Shown: in pieces, positions 45,322 to 54,622 of the stretch
How positions within the stretch are numbered: the stretch's first letter is position 1
How the letters are laid out: every line of letters begins with the position of its first letter
Assembly (NCBI GenBank): GCA_028752905.1
Contig: JAQNBH010000013.1
Coordinates: forward strand, 43,602,071 to 43,666,070
Direction of reading: 5' to 3'
Length of the DNA: 64,000 bases
Source of the DNA: Cladorhizidae sp. MBARI D1340-BT2
Taxonomy: Eukaryota; Porifera; Demospongiae; Poecilosclerida; Cladorhizidae
Notes under the pieces: model-generated
Database searches by the model: none
Told to the model about the DNA's origin: nothing
The model's input: the letters and a program-made list of their open reading frames with translations, nothing else
Program-made: the position numbers and the translations under genes

Positions 45322-45699
45322 CGTGCATGTGTGTGTGTGTGTGTGACTTGAATCAAGGGCTGCATACTTCATGTATGAGCTTCTTGTGGTGTGTGTGTGA
45401 CATGAATCCACTAGACCAGGTTCTGGTTGCAAGTATTGACTGTCTAGATCTTATTCAACTACTGACACTTTATAGTGTAGAGCTTGAGCACCTTACTCAG
45501 CTAGACCTGAGGGAAAGACTTGCACACTATGGCTGACTCAAGCTATCTTAGGGTTTGCTAAGCCTTTCTTGTGGCACAACTTTCTTAGAGAAAAGGCTTG
45601 CCAATGCTCCAGTACACAGCTATCTCAGAAGCTATGACTTACAAACCAGTTAAGGCCCATCTACTAGCAGAGGAGAAATCACGACCATGACAGAATCAA
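44960..45699. other. Duplicated intergenic stretch with GT microsatellite
   Basis: Matches 1,440-2,257. Differences include an 18-base tandem duplication (agagatgtagagaat region, about 45,128-45,160) and a GT/GC microsatellite at about 45,281-45,346. No gene seen. Confidence 0.6.
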
Positions 45700-46425
45700 C
45701 TTGTTACTGGAGCAGTCATAACTGCTTGTGTGTGCCTCTTGTTACTGGAGCAGCCATAACTGCTTGTGTGTGCCTCTTGTTACTGGAGCAGCCATAACTG
45801 CTTGTGTGTGCCTCTTGTTACTGGAGCAGTCATAACTGCTTGTGTGTGCCTCTTGTTACTGGAGCAGTCATAACTGCTTGTGTGTGCCTCTTGTTACTGG
45901 AGTAGTCATAACTGCTTGTGTGTGCCTCTTGTTACTGGAGCAGTCATAACTGCTTGTGTGTGCCTCTTGTTATTGGAGCAGCCATAACTGCTTGTGTGTG
46001 CCTCTTGTTATTGGAGCAGTCATAACTGCTTGTGTGTGACTCTTGTTACTGGAGCAGCCATAACTACATGTACTTGTGTGTGGCTCTTGTTACTGGAGCA
46101 GTCATAACTGCTTGTGTGTGCCTCTTGTTACTGGAGCAGCCATAACTGCTTGTGTGTGCCTCTTGTTACTGGAGCAGTCATAACTGCTTGTGTGTGCCTC
46201 TTGTTACTGGAGCAGTCATAACTGCTTGTGTGTGCCTCTTGTTACTTACTGGAGCAGTCATAACTGCTTGTGTGTGCCTCTTGTTACTGGAGCAGCCATA
46301 ACTGCTTGTGTGTGCCTCTTGTTACTGGAGCAGTCATAACTGCTTGTGTGTGCCTCTTGTTACTGGAGCAGCCATAACTGCTTGTGTGTACCTCTTGTTA
46401 CTGGAGCAGTCATTAACTACTTGTA
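45700..46425 (+). repeat. 38-bp minisatellite, unit B copy
   Basis: About 19 copies of the 38-bp unit, against about 11 in unit A. One unit carries an insertion (ctacatgtacttg, about 46,065) and one a repeated ttactt. Confidence 0.95.
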
Positions 46426-47402
46426 TATACAAAGTCATCTTACTTCATATTATTCATGACAAAAGCTACAGAAATTTGAAATTTGATTATTGAGAAGGTT
46501 ATTATGTGATGCCTTTGCCCCCCCCTGCAACTGCTGGAGCCACCTCTTTATTCCCTATATGGGGTGTGCACTAAATGAAGGTGAATGCAATTCGAGGGCG
46601 TACATAATTTATCCCAAACCCAGGCTAGCCTCAGGCATGTGTGAACTCAATTAGCCTCGGCACTGGCTCCTCCCAGGCCCTATTGAGCTTTACCCAACCA
46701 CAAAACAAGACAATGTAAAATGGAGGCCAGGGCCCTAGCCCAGTTGGAAAGAAAGGTTTTGCTAGTTCTCAGTCATGGACTAGTATTTCATTAGTTTCCA
46801 GTTGCTCCACATCATCGTCAGGTCCGTGAAAGGGTCGCTAGAATCCTGACCTTCTCAACTTTGCAGTTTGGAAGTGAGCTCAGCAATTTGTGGTGTGGCT
46901 TCAGCTGCCACCTCTCCATGCATTAGGAGGATAATTGCACCATCTTTGCCTCCATCCTCCTAACATTCTGCACCTCCAGCTTCAAATTTAACCTCATCTG
47001 CACACACACAAGATGAGTGCATGTTGCCTAGACAATTCAAGGGCAAACTCTGTTTTGTTCAGACCTCATAATGGGCAGAGGCTATTGGAGGAGAAAGAAT
47101 GTTGGAAGGAGAATTCCATTCAAGTTATATAATAATGAAGAGAGAGAGAGAGCTCTACCCCCATATATCTCACCACCTGTTTGGAGACAAAAAGGCTCTC
47201 CCTTGTGGCTACTAGCCCACATACACACACCAGTGTGTTTCCTAGGCTACACCTGAATCAGGTCTGGTGGAGGGCATGGGACATGTAGTCTGCAGTAGGC
47301 CTGGGAGAGTTCTCCTTATCTGCTTGGACAATACATATGTATGGCTGCATGACTACCACTCTCCTCTCTCTACAGCATCAAAGAAAGTTGAGACTATAGT
47401 AT
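46426..47402. other. Intergenic stretch left of the LTR retrotransposon
   Basis: Matches 2,970-3,290 and 4,650-4,936 of unit A; the unit A LINE is absent. About 46,925-47,110 is unit B sequence with no counterpart in A. No gene recognised. Confidence 0.6.
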
Positions 47403-47605
47403 TGTAGCGTCGGGCTACCAAGTCGAAATGAAAGTTATGAGCTTAACATTTATATCAATCACACAAAAGGACTCATGGTATTTAGAACAATCGAATGAGC
47501 GTTTATTAGAAAATAAGTCACTACCTAATACAATGTCTGCCCACACAAGTGGGTGTGGTGAACGGAGTAGACGAAGACCGGATGTGCAGTTATGTAACCA
47601 CTACA
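47403..47605 (-). repeat. 3' LTR of the gypsy element
   Basis: 203 bp. Contains a 9-base insertion (around actcatggtatttag) relative to the other LTR. Next to it inside the element, the minus strand reads ggtgggggag, a short polypurine tract expected at the 3' LTR. Confidence 0.92.
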
Positions 47606-47639
47606 AGAACTCCCCCACCAGTGGAAGTCTACCAGGCGA

Positions 47640-48554
47640 TCATTGAAATCGTGCCGGAAGGCATACTTCCCGACCATAACGAGTGGTGTGCGTACTTGGA
47701 ACAGCTGACGGAGCGGTGGTCAGCTGGGCGGCTGGAATGAAGGGTGTGGCATTTGGCGACAGTGTTGGATGACTAACTGTAGGAGAAAACATTGTCTGTC
47801 GATAGGTTGGACATGATGAGGGTGAAATTGAAGATGATGCATCTTCATCGAGATAAGCTGGTTTCAGTCTGTCAAGGGAGACCTTGTCAACCCTGTTATT
47901 GAAAGCAATGTCATAATACTTCTCGTGTCGGGCGAGAACCTTAAATGGACCATCATAGGGTCGTTGCAGTGGTGTCCGATGTGCACCATGGCGGACAAAA
48001 ACGTGCGAACTGGCTTGCAAGTCGAATGGAACATGGAAGGTCTTGTTGCTATGCTTGGATGTTTGGGTCGGCTGCAGACGGCTCATGTGTTGCTTGAGTC
48101 GACCAGCGTAAGTCGTAACATCGAGAATAGTATTTGATGGTGCGATGAATTCACCAGGAAGACGTAAGTTAGTGCCATAAACAAGCTCGGCAGCAGAGCA
48201 GGATAAATCTTCCTTAAAAGCTGCCCGAATGCCTAGGAGAACAATGGGAAGTTCATCGTACCAAGTGACTGACGAGAGTTTAGCACGGAGGGAGGCTTTC
48301 AGCTGCTGGTGCAGTCGTTCGACCATGCCGTTGGTCTGGGGATGGTAAGCAGTAGTGTGCGTTTTTGAGATACCCAACAATTTGAGTATTGCTGCCCAAA
48401 GGTCGGATGTGAACTGTCGACCTCTGTCAGAAGTAATAGTAGATGGAACACCAAATCTCGAAATCCAACCATTCACTAGTGCGTATGCACAAGACCCTGC
48501 TGTCATATCGACCAATGGAATGGCTTCTGGCCATCGAGTGAAGCAATCAACCAA
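47640..48554 (-). CDS. Gypsy integrase, core and C-terminal part
   Basis: A 304-codon open frame on the minus strand, beginning in the integrase core just before DCFTRWPEAIPLVD. The second catalytic Asp is in TSDRGRQFTS. The Glu is in HPQTNGMVERLHQQLKA. The C-terminal domain (HGAHRTPLQRPYDGPFKVL) and KVSLDRLKPAYL follow. It is cut off from its N-terminal zinc-binding part (48,564-49,199) by a 36-bp perfect palindrome at 48,551-48,586. As read it is not continuous with the rest of pol. Confidence 0.88.
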   Translation of the reverse strand: MVDCFTRWPEAIPLVDMTAGSCAYALVNGWISRFGVPSTITSDRGRQFTSDLWAAILKLLGISKTHTTAYHPQTNGMVERLHQQLKASLRAKLSSVTWYDELPIVLLGIRAAFKEDLSCSAAELVYGTNLRLPGEFIAPSNTILDVTTYAGRLKQHMSRLQPTQTSKHSNKTFHVPFDLQASSHVFVRHGAHRTPLQRPYDGPFKVLARHEKYYDIAFNNRVDKVSLDRLKPAYLDEDASSSISPSSCPTYRQTMFSPTVSHPTLSPNATPFIPAAQLTTAPSAVPSTHTTRYGREVCLPARFQ

Positions 48555-48586
48555 AGGGCATTCCTACAGGTAGGAATGCCCTTTGG
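48551..48586. repeat. 36-bp perfect palindrome breaking the integrase gene
   Basis: Two 17-base arms (ccaaagggcattcctac and its exact reverse complement) are separated by two bases. The right arm matches the codons expected on the minus strand (SKGHSY), so the left arm is an inverted extra copy. It shifts the reading frame between the two integrase pieces. Confidence 0.85.
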
Positions 48587-49336
48587 AAGGCAGTAAAGGC
48601 CCGACAATGTCGACGTGTACGGCAGTCGGTGTCTCAAAGTCCTGAAGTGGACTTGCTGTGTGTCGATGGACTTTTGATTGCTGGCAAGAGAGACAACATT
48701 TTGCCCACTTGGAGATGTCACGATGGAGGCCGTGCCAAACAAAACGTGCAGCTATCAGTTTGTTGGTTGTCTTGATTCCTGGGTGGGAGGTATTGTGTAG
48801 TGTATCAAAGACTAACCGCCGGAATGGTACTGGAACAATTGGGCGAGCATGGCCCATAGATATATCACGGCGGCCAGATCCGATTGGAATCTCTTCGAGC
48901 TGAAGTGATGTAACAGCATGGCGTAGGGCACGGGTTTCCTTATCCGTCTGTTGAGCATCCGCCATTGCCTCGTAGTCCATGGAGTCTGAAGAAGTAGTGG
49001 CAATTTCATTCAGTTGAACTCGAGAAAGTGCATCAGCTACTACGTTCTTCTTGCCCTGAATGTGACGGAGGTCCGTGGTGAACTCAGAGATATAAGACAT
49101 GTGACGAACTTGGCGTGGTGTCCATCTATCCGAGCCACTAGCAATGGCGAAAGTCAATGGCTTGTGATCTGTGTATACATGAAACTGGCGACCTTCCACG
49201 AAATGTCGAAAATGACGAATAGCGAGATAAACAGCAAGGAGCTCTCGGTCGAATGCAGAGTATCGTGTTTCTGGGTCACGAAGCTTCCGGGAAAAGAAGG
49301 AAATTGGAGTCCAAGTCCCGTGGAGGTACTGCTCAA
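48564..49336 (-). CDS. Gypsy RNase H end and integrase zinc-binding domain
   Basis: The 49,199-48,564 minus frame begins at the RNase H end (RQFHVYTDHKPLTFAIASGS, then HIQGKKNVVADALSRVQ). It continues with an HHCC zinc-binding domain (H and H around TLHNTSHPGIKTT, C and C in WAKCCLSCQQSK) and the first catalytic Asp of integrase (AVHVDIVGPL). Codons upstream to 49,336 continue RNase H until the hAT insertion. Confidence 0.85.
49329..49336 (+). repeat. Target duplication left of nested hAT
   Basis: ctgctcaa, present again at 51,860-51,867. If the element is taken to end in CACTG instead of CACCA, the duplication shrinks to ctcaa; either way the empty site reads tactgctcaaggacag. Confidence 0.75.
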
Positions 49337-51859
49337 CAATGGTGTAGCCACCAGTACGGTTGGTACGGTTTCAACCGTACCACTTTTCATTCGCACAAAA
49401 ATTCCTACCACATTTATTAATTTCAAGTCCAGGAAATATTTGTGGTTTTAATACTTAATAACTTGTAAGTGTAAATTGCACTCTCAAGCATTACTATGGA
49501 CCACAACAAATGTTTCTTGTGGTATAATCTGCTCACATGACTCAAGGTAGCTGCCACATGGTCAGGAATCCTTGTCATGCGCTAACTTGATACTACCAGA
49601 GTTGCCACGAGAACCACATCAACCCCTTTCCTACAAGTTTCCTTATGGACAGAAGAAAGTGGTGTACTGCAGTTTTCAGAGTCAATGGTTCTCCCCTGGA
49701 ATTTTTTACATTATAACGAGGCTGAAGATGCAGTGTATTGTCATACGTGTGTTAAAGCATTCAGCTTGAACCGGATTAAAACTAGCCTTAATGCATCAAC
49801 AACCTATGTAAGTGTACTAATTATAATAGCTGCTTGTTTTGCTATGAAGAGTCTCTCACATATATACTTACAGGTCAGTACAGGTTTTCACAATTGGAAA
49901 GATGCAACAAGGGCTTTCAAAAAACACCAGTCTAAGACACATGCTGAGGCTGTTGAAGCTATTATAACTTTGCCAAAAGCAACTTCTGATGTAAGTGAGT
50001 TATTGAGTCAAGCTCATAAGCGAGATAAAGAAAATGCATGTGAAATCCTCAAGACCATTCTGTCAAGTTTAAGTACCTTGCCTAGCAAGGTATAGCTTTT
50101 CGGAAAGCTAATGCAGTTGAATCCAACTTGATTCAATTGCTCAAACTAAGAGCTGAAGACAATGAAGCAATTGACACATGGCTAAATAAAAGTCAAAGAA
50201 AATATCTATCACCAGAAAATCAAAATGAAATTCTAGAGATCATGGCCAATCATGTTATCAGGAAGATCCTTTCCTTTGTCAATAAGTCTCCTTACTTTAC
50301 ATTAATGGTGGATGAAACAACCGATGTTTCAAACAAAGTACAGTTGACAGTAGTGATAAGATGGATAGATGAACAGTTTGAAGCAAGCGAGGATTTTTTA
50401 GGCATGTATCATCTTCAATCCACTACTGCAGAGAGTATTGTGGCTGCAATAAAAGACATCCTTTTACATTTTCAAATACCTTTCATGAAAATGCGTGGGC
50501 AGTGTTATGATGGGTGTAGCACTATGGCAGGGGCTAGAGGTGGTGTAGCAGCAAAAATCCAAGCCAAGGCAGTGTTTACTCATTGCTATGGGCATGCTTT
50601 GAATTTAGGTGTGGGTGACACTGTTAAGAGAGCTTGCATCATGAGAGACTGTCTCGATACCAGCTTTGAACTGGTGAAGTTAATTAAGTTTTCTCCAAAG
50701 CGTGAGACACCTCGTGAAGGAAGAAATTGGATGTATTTCTCCTAGCATTCGAACCTTCTGTTCAACCAGGTGGACAGTCCGAGCAGATGCAATCACCAGT
50801 ATTCTGGCTAATTATAAGGAAATTCAAGTTTTATGGGAGAGAGCACTGGTATCCACATCTGACACAGAGATGAAAGCTAGAATTAGAGGGATTGCAAGTC
50901 AAATGAACAATTTTTGTTTTCTATTTGGGCTTTTACTGTCACAAATTATTTTAAGACATACTGACAAGCTTAGCATGACGCTACAAAATCCTGCATTGTC
51001 AAGTGTGGAAGGACAAGAAATTGCTTCACTCACCATCAAAACTCTACAAAGCATGAGATCTGAAGAAAATTTTAACTTGTTTTGGGAATCAGTTGAGATT
51101 AAGAGAGTTGATTTAGATGTTGAAGAACCTTAGGAGACGCAAGGTGCCAAGATGCTATATATGAACCAGGGCAGAGTGAACCAGAACACCCTCCTACAGC
51201 TATAGATCATTATCGGCAGATCTATTTTGAAGTCTTTGACCTCGCAGTTACTAGTATTGCTGACAGGTTTGATCAGCCAGGATTCAAGATCTATTCGAAT
51301 GTCGAACAGTTACTTTTTAAAGTCTGCTCTGGCAAGGATTACATGGATGAACTCAGCTCTTTTTGTGATTTTTATGAAGAGGACTTCAGTAAAGATGATC
51401 TAGAGGCAGAATTAAAAGTGCTCAAAATCCTCTTCATAGAAAAGACAGAAACAGGAGAAAAACCATCAATATCCTTGTTGAAAAAAATCCTCCAATCTTT
51501 AAGCCCAGCTCAGCGAACCTTGATCGGCACTGTTTGTAGACTTCTCATGGTGATGCCAGCCACAAACAGTACTTCCGAGAGGTCATTTAGTGCATTGAAA
51601 AGAATTTAAACTTATCTCAGGAGCACTATGACACAAGCCCGCTTAAATCACCTTATTGTGCTTCATTATCATCAAGAACTTACTGATGCCCTTGACCTAA
51701 AACTTGTGGGAAATGACTTCATTTTAGCAAAGGACTCACGTCAATCTGTGTTTGCCAAATTCTAAATTATATGTGAATGAATGTGTATTGATCTAATTAA
51801 AAGTGGGAGTGGCGTGAACCTCCCACAACCGTACCACTTCAATTTTTAAGGCTACACCA
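49337..51859 (+). mobile_element. hAT DNA transposon nested in the gypsy element
   Basis: About 2.5 kb with ends caatggtgtagcc and ggctacacca (then ctg). These are imperfect terminal inverted repeats of 10-13 bases in the CAnTGGTGTAGCC style of many hAT elements. It interrupts gypsy RNase H codons, and removing it plus one target copy rejoins them. It also carries an internal gtacggttggtacggtttcaaccgtacc palindrome near the left end and a matching ccgtaccact near the right end. Confidence 0.9.
49572..51760 (+). pseudogene. hAT transposase (TTF-finger, ZMYM1-like type), frameshifted
   Basis: Plus-strand pieces: LPREPHQPLSYKFPYGQKKV, then the zinc-finger part NEAEDAVYCHTCVKAF and GFHNWKDATRAFKKHQSKTH (TTF-type). 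Next is catalytic-domain sequence with YFTLMVDETTDVSNKVQLTV, MRGQCYDGCSTMAGARGGVA and FTHCYGHALNLGVGD (50,128-50,745). A further frame holds TFCSTRWTVRADAITS (50,702-51,133). The C-terminal dimerisation region TNSTSERSFSALKRI ends in a stop at 51,607. Breaks near 49,730, 49,805-49,870 (possibly an intron-like insertion), 50,095, 50,740 and 51,130 make it inactive as read. Closest in style to animal ZMYM1-like hAT proteins (family judgement from motifs). Confidence 0.85.
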
Positions 51860-51867
51860 CTGCTCAA
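51860..51867 (+). repeat. Target duplication right of nested hAT
   Basis: ctgctcaa, partner of 49,329-49,336. Confidence 0.75.
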
Positions 51868-52740
51868 GGACAGCACCGACAGCTACATCAGAGGCATCCA
51901 CTGTGATGCTGGTCAGGGCATCCAGGCTTGGATGGGCCAACATGCTGGTCTCTGTCAGTATCTGCTTGCTTTGCTGGAAGGCTGTCGTACACTTGTCAGT
52001 ACTGTGAAAGATCTTTTGATTGCCTTTGAGGAGTTCGTAAAGAGGATGGAGTATATTTGCACAGTTCGGGATGAAGCGGTGGTATAGTTAATTAGCCCAA
52101 GATATTCGCGAAGAGTAGAAGTATTAGATGGGGTCGGGAAATCCCTGATGGCTCGAATGCGATTGGGAAGGGGCCGTACACCAGATGTATCAATGTGATG
52201 ACCAAGGAAGTGAAGTTCAGATACACCAAACTCGCATTTTTCAGGGTTAATGACCAAACCAAACTTAGCCAAGCGTTCGAAAAGTTGCCGGAGATGAGAC
52301 TCATGTTCTTCTGGGGTCATGCTTGTAACCAAGAGGTCATCCAAATAGATGTAGACAAAATCTAGACCGCGGCAGACTTCATCCATGAATCTTTGGAAAG
52401 TTTGCGCTGCATTGGAAAGGCCATAGGGCATCCTGTGATACTCAAATAGGCCAAATGGTGTGATGATGGCTGTCTTTGCAATGTCCTCCTTTTTCATCAG
52501 GATTTGGTGGTATGCACGCACCAAATCGATTTTGGAAAATATGGTCATTCCCCTGAGTTGAGCACCGAAATCCTGAATATGAGGAATTGGATAGCGGTCA
52601 GGGACAGTCTCTTCTCATTGAGGGCACGATAGTCACCACAGGGGCGCCATGCTCCTGACTTCTTGGGCACCATGTGTAATTGGGGACGACCAACTGCTGG
52701 AAGAAGACTGAATAATCCCCATTTTGAGCATCTCATCAAA
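51868..52740 (-). CDS. Gypsy reverse transcriptase
   Basis: The minus frame 52,548-51,955 holds [39 protein letters not shown], the active site YIYLDDLLV and [19 protein letters not shown], that is, reverse transcriptase motifs A to E with both YLDD aspartates present. Upstream codons (52,739-52,545) give [20 protein letters not shown] in another frame, so at least two frameshifts lie between protease and RT. The C-terminal codons run into the hAT insertion. Confidence 0.88.
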
Positions 52741-53406
52741 TTCTTTTTTGGCTATTAAGAACTTGTCAGGTGCAAGTCTTCGTGGACGCGCGAAAACCGG
52801 AGGGCCTGTAGTTGTAATGTGATGCTCTATCCCATGAGCAGGTGCCACTGTGTCAAACTCGGGGACGGTGATGGATGGAAACTCCTGAATGATGGTGGAG
52901 TACTTGGAAGACGGTTGGAGGAAGTTGAGACCAGCCGCTGGAATATTAGACGCACCTGCAGGTACGCTGCAGAATGTTTTTGCATTAATGAGTTTGTTGT
53001 GGCGGATGTCAATCAGAAGATCATGGTGGCGAAAGAAATCTGCGCCAATGATTGGATAGCTGACATCTGCGAGGATGAATTCCCAGTCGTAGGTCATGTC
53101 GAGGCCAAGATCAAGTGTGATATGGCGAGACCCAAAAGTAGATATCGAGGTGCCATTCACAGCTATGAGAGGCTTACCTTCCTTCATGGATCGTCGCTCG
53201 TGTGGGAGAATTGGAAACACGCATACGGCTGCTCCACAATTGATCAGGAAATCACGGCCAGAGACGTGATCATTAATGAAGAGAAGGCGGTTTTTGTTCC
53301 CCGGTCCACTACCCGCAATTAGTGGCCGGGGGAAGCGTTTCCCGCGAACTTGCATGGGGGTCAACACTTTTGGGCATTTTCTCCAAACTTGGCATGATAC
53401 CAGCAT
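52633..53406 (-). CDS. Gypsy retropepsin-like protease and RT leader
   Basis: A 257-codon minus frame. The protease active-site triplet, usually DTG or DSG, reads NCG here in DFLINCGAAVCVFP, so the catalytic Asp is replaced by Asn. The second structural motif (PIIGADFFRHHDLLID) is normal. The frame continues into the RT leader (ITTTGPPVFARPRRLAPDKF and [15 protein letters not shown]), then shifts frame. Confidence 0.82.
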   Translation of the reverse strand: MLVSCQVWRKCPKVLTPMQVRGKRFPRPLIAGSGPGNKNRLLFINDHVSGRDFLINCGAAVCVFPILPHERRSMKEGKPLIAVNGTSISTFGSRHITLDLGLDMTYDWEFILADVSYPIIGADFFRHHDLLIDIRHNKLINAKTFCSVPAGASNIPAAGLNFLQPSSKYSTIIQEFPSITVPEFDTVAPAHGIEHHITTTGPPVFARPRRLAPDKFLIAKKEFDEMLKMGIIQSSSSSWSSPITHGAQEVRSMAPLW

Positions 53407-53981
53407 AACCCTGAGTCTCCAGTTGGCCTGGAGAGTTTGACTGGAGTGGGTCTCTTTTTCAAAACATCAATTTCGGCCCGAAGGGAGGCGATGGTTACAT
53501 TGGCATCAACAGCACCTACATGTGGCTGGAAAAGGGTATCATTGTTAATGGTGCAGAGGTCATTGGCCCGCTCAGCCAGCTGAGTGAGGGATAGAGCTCC
53601 ATCAGACTGTAACAATAGTTGTATAGAGGATGGTAGGCGCTTGAGGAAGAGTTTACGTATGATTGCATGGGAGACATCTCTACCGGCCAGCATTTCTATT
53701 TTGTGTAGCAGTTGAGTAGGCTTGAGGTCGCCCAGTGGCTGTAGAGAGTGTAGTTTCTCCATTCTCTCAGACTCTGACAGAGCTGTGTTCTTGAGGCTTC
53801 TCTTCAAGGCATCATAAGGCGTGTCAGCTGGAGGATTGAGAATGCAGTCACGAATCTCAGCAGCAACATCAGGAGTGATGGAGGCTACCACATAGTGGTA
53901 CTTGGTCAGTTGTTGTGTGATATTGCGGATAACAAACTGGGCCTCCACTTGGCTGAACCAGAGTTCATCTCTTGAGGCCAA
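53361..53981 (-). CDS. Gypsy gag-like protein
   Basis: A 206-codon minus frame starting ASRDELWFSQVEAQFVIRNI, a typical capsid start of gypsy gag (WF.. .EAQF). A long alpha-helical capsid region follows, ending in GLCWYHAKFGENAQKC, the short Cys/His motif (CWYH-x-FG-x4-KC) found at the gag/pol border of Mag-like metazoan gypsy elements. It overlaps the next frame (52,633-53,406) by 46 bases, so pol would need a frameshift or this is a decayed fusion. Confidence 0.82.
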   Translation of the reverse strand: MASRDELWFSQVEAQFVIRNITQQLTKYHYVVASITPDVAAEIRDCILNPPADTPYDALKRSLKNTALSESERMEKLHSLQPLGDLKPTQLLHKIEMLAGRDVSHAIIRKLFLKRLPSSIQLLLQSDGALSLTQLAERANDLCTINNDTLFQPHVGAVDANVTIASLRAEIDVLKKRPTPVKLSRPTGDSGLCWYHAKFGENAQKC

Positions 53982-54163
53982 AACGGCGGAAGCTTGACTG
54001 ACACAGTGTTGATACTCTCTGCCATGATGAGCCTGACCAAACGTAAACTCGGAGCTGCTGACTGAGATTCAAATAGAGAGATTGCCGACTACTGATGCAG
54101 GAAGATGAAACGACGAAACGACGAAGACGACGAAGACGACGAAGACAACGGTGTTCTCTTGTA

Positions 54164-54182
54164 TACACGACGGGATCACCAA
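54164..54182 (-). promoter_or_regulatory. Primer-binding-site candidate of gypsy element
   Basis: One base inside the 5' LTR the minus strand reads TGGTGATCCCGTCGTG. It begins with TGG as expected for pairing with a tRNA 3' CCA end. The tRNA identity was not assigned. Confidence 0.65.
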
Positions 54183-54376
54183 TGTAGCGTCGGGATACCA
54201 AGCCAAAATGAAAGTTATGAGCTTAACATTTATATCAATCACACAAAAGGACTTAGAACAATCGAATGAGCGTTTATTAGAAAATAAGTCACTACCTAAT
54301 ACAATGTCTGCCCACACAAGTGGGTGTGGTGAACAGAGTAGACGAAGACCGGATGTGCAGTTATGTAACCACTACA
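54183..54376 (-). repeat. 5' LTR of the gypsy element
   Basis: 194 bp, TG...CA ends, highly similar to 47,403-47,605. It lies about 246 bases upstream of the ATG of TRIM-NHL copy B, pointing away from it. Confidence 0.92.
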
Positions 54377-54512
54377 ATATAATTACACATCTTATGTGTA
54401 GTACTGCCTTACTACCAACATGTGACACAATCCCAGTCTTGTCTCTGCACATGTGCAATACCAGATGACACACCCTCTTTTGTGGGTGCAGCATTACATC
54501 ATCACTCATGAA

Positions 54513-54519
54513 TATAATT
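54513..54519 (+). promoter_or_regulatory. TATA-like box upstream of TRIM-NHL copy B
   Basis: TATAATT about 104 bases before the ATG, identical in position to copy A (5,068). The LTR insertion left this region intact. Confidence 0.35.
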
Positions 54520-54622
54520 AAGGCCACACCCGATTTGCACTGTTTCCTGTAGCTCTTGTGTCTGCTGAAGTTCTGTATCTAAAGTGTTTCTCAACTACTA
54601 GTTCTCTCTAAACATTGCAACC

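Larger units (their letters stand above)
47403..54376 (-). mobile_element. Ty3/gypsy LTR retrotransposon, LTR to LTR, minus strand, with nested hAT
   Basis: The element is 6,974 bp including a 2.5-kb hAT insertion. LTRs of 203 and 194 bp start TGTAG and end CTACA. They differ at four positions and one 9-base indel by my count. Unit A keeps the empty site at 4,926-4,936. The duplicated target is atat, or aatat if the terminal A is shared (the left copy has a G). On the minus strand the order is gag, protease, reverse transcriptase, RNase H, integrase, with several frame breaks. Integrase downstream of RT places it in Ty3/gypsy; gag and pol resemble the Mag-like metazoan lineages. Confidence 0.93.
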
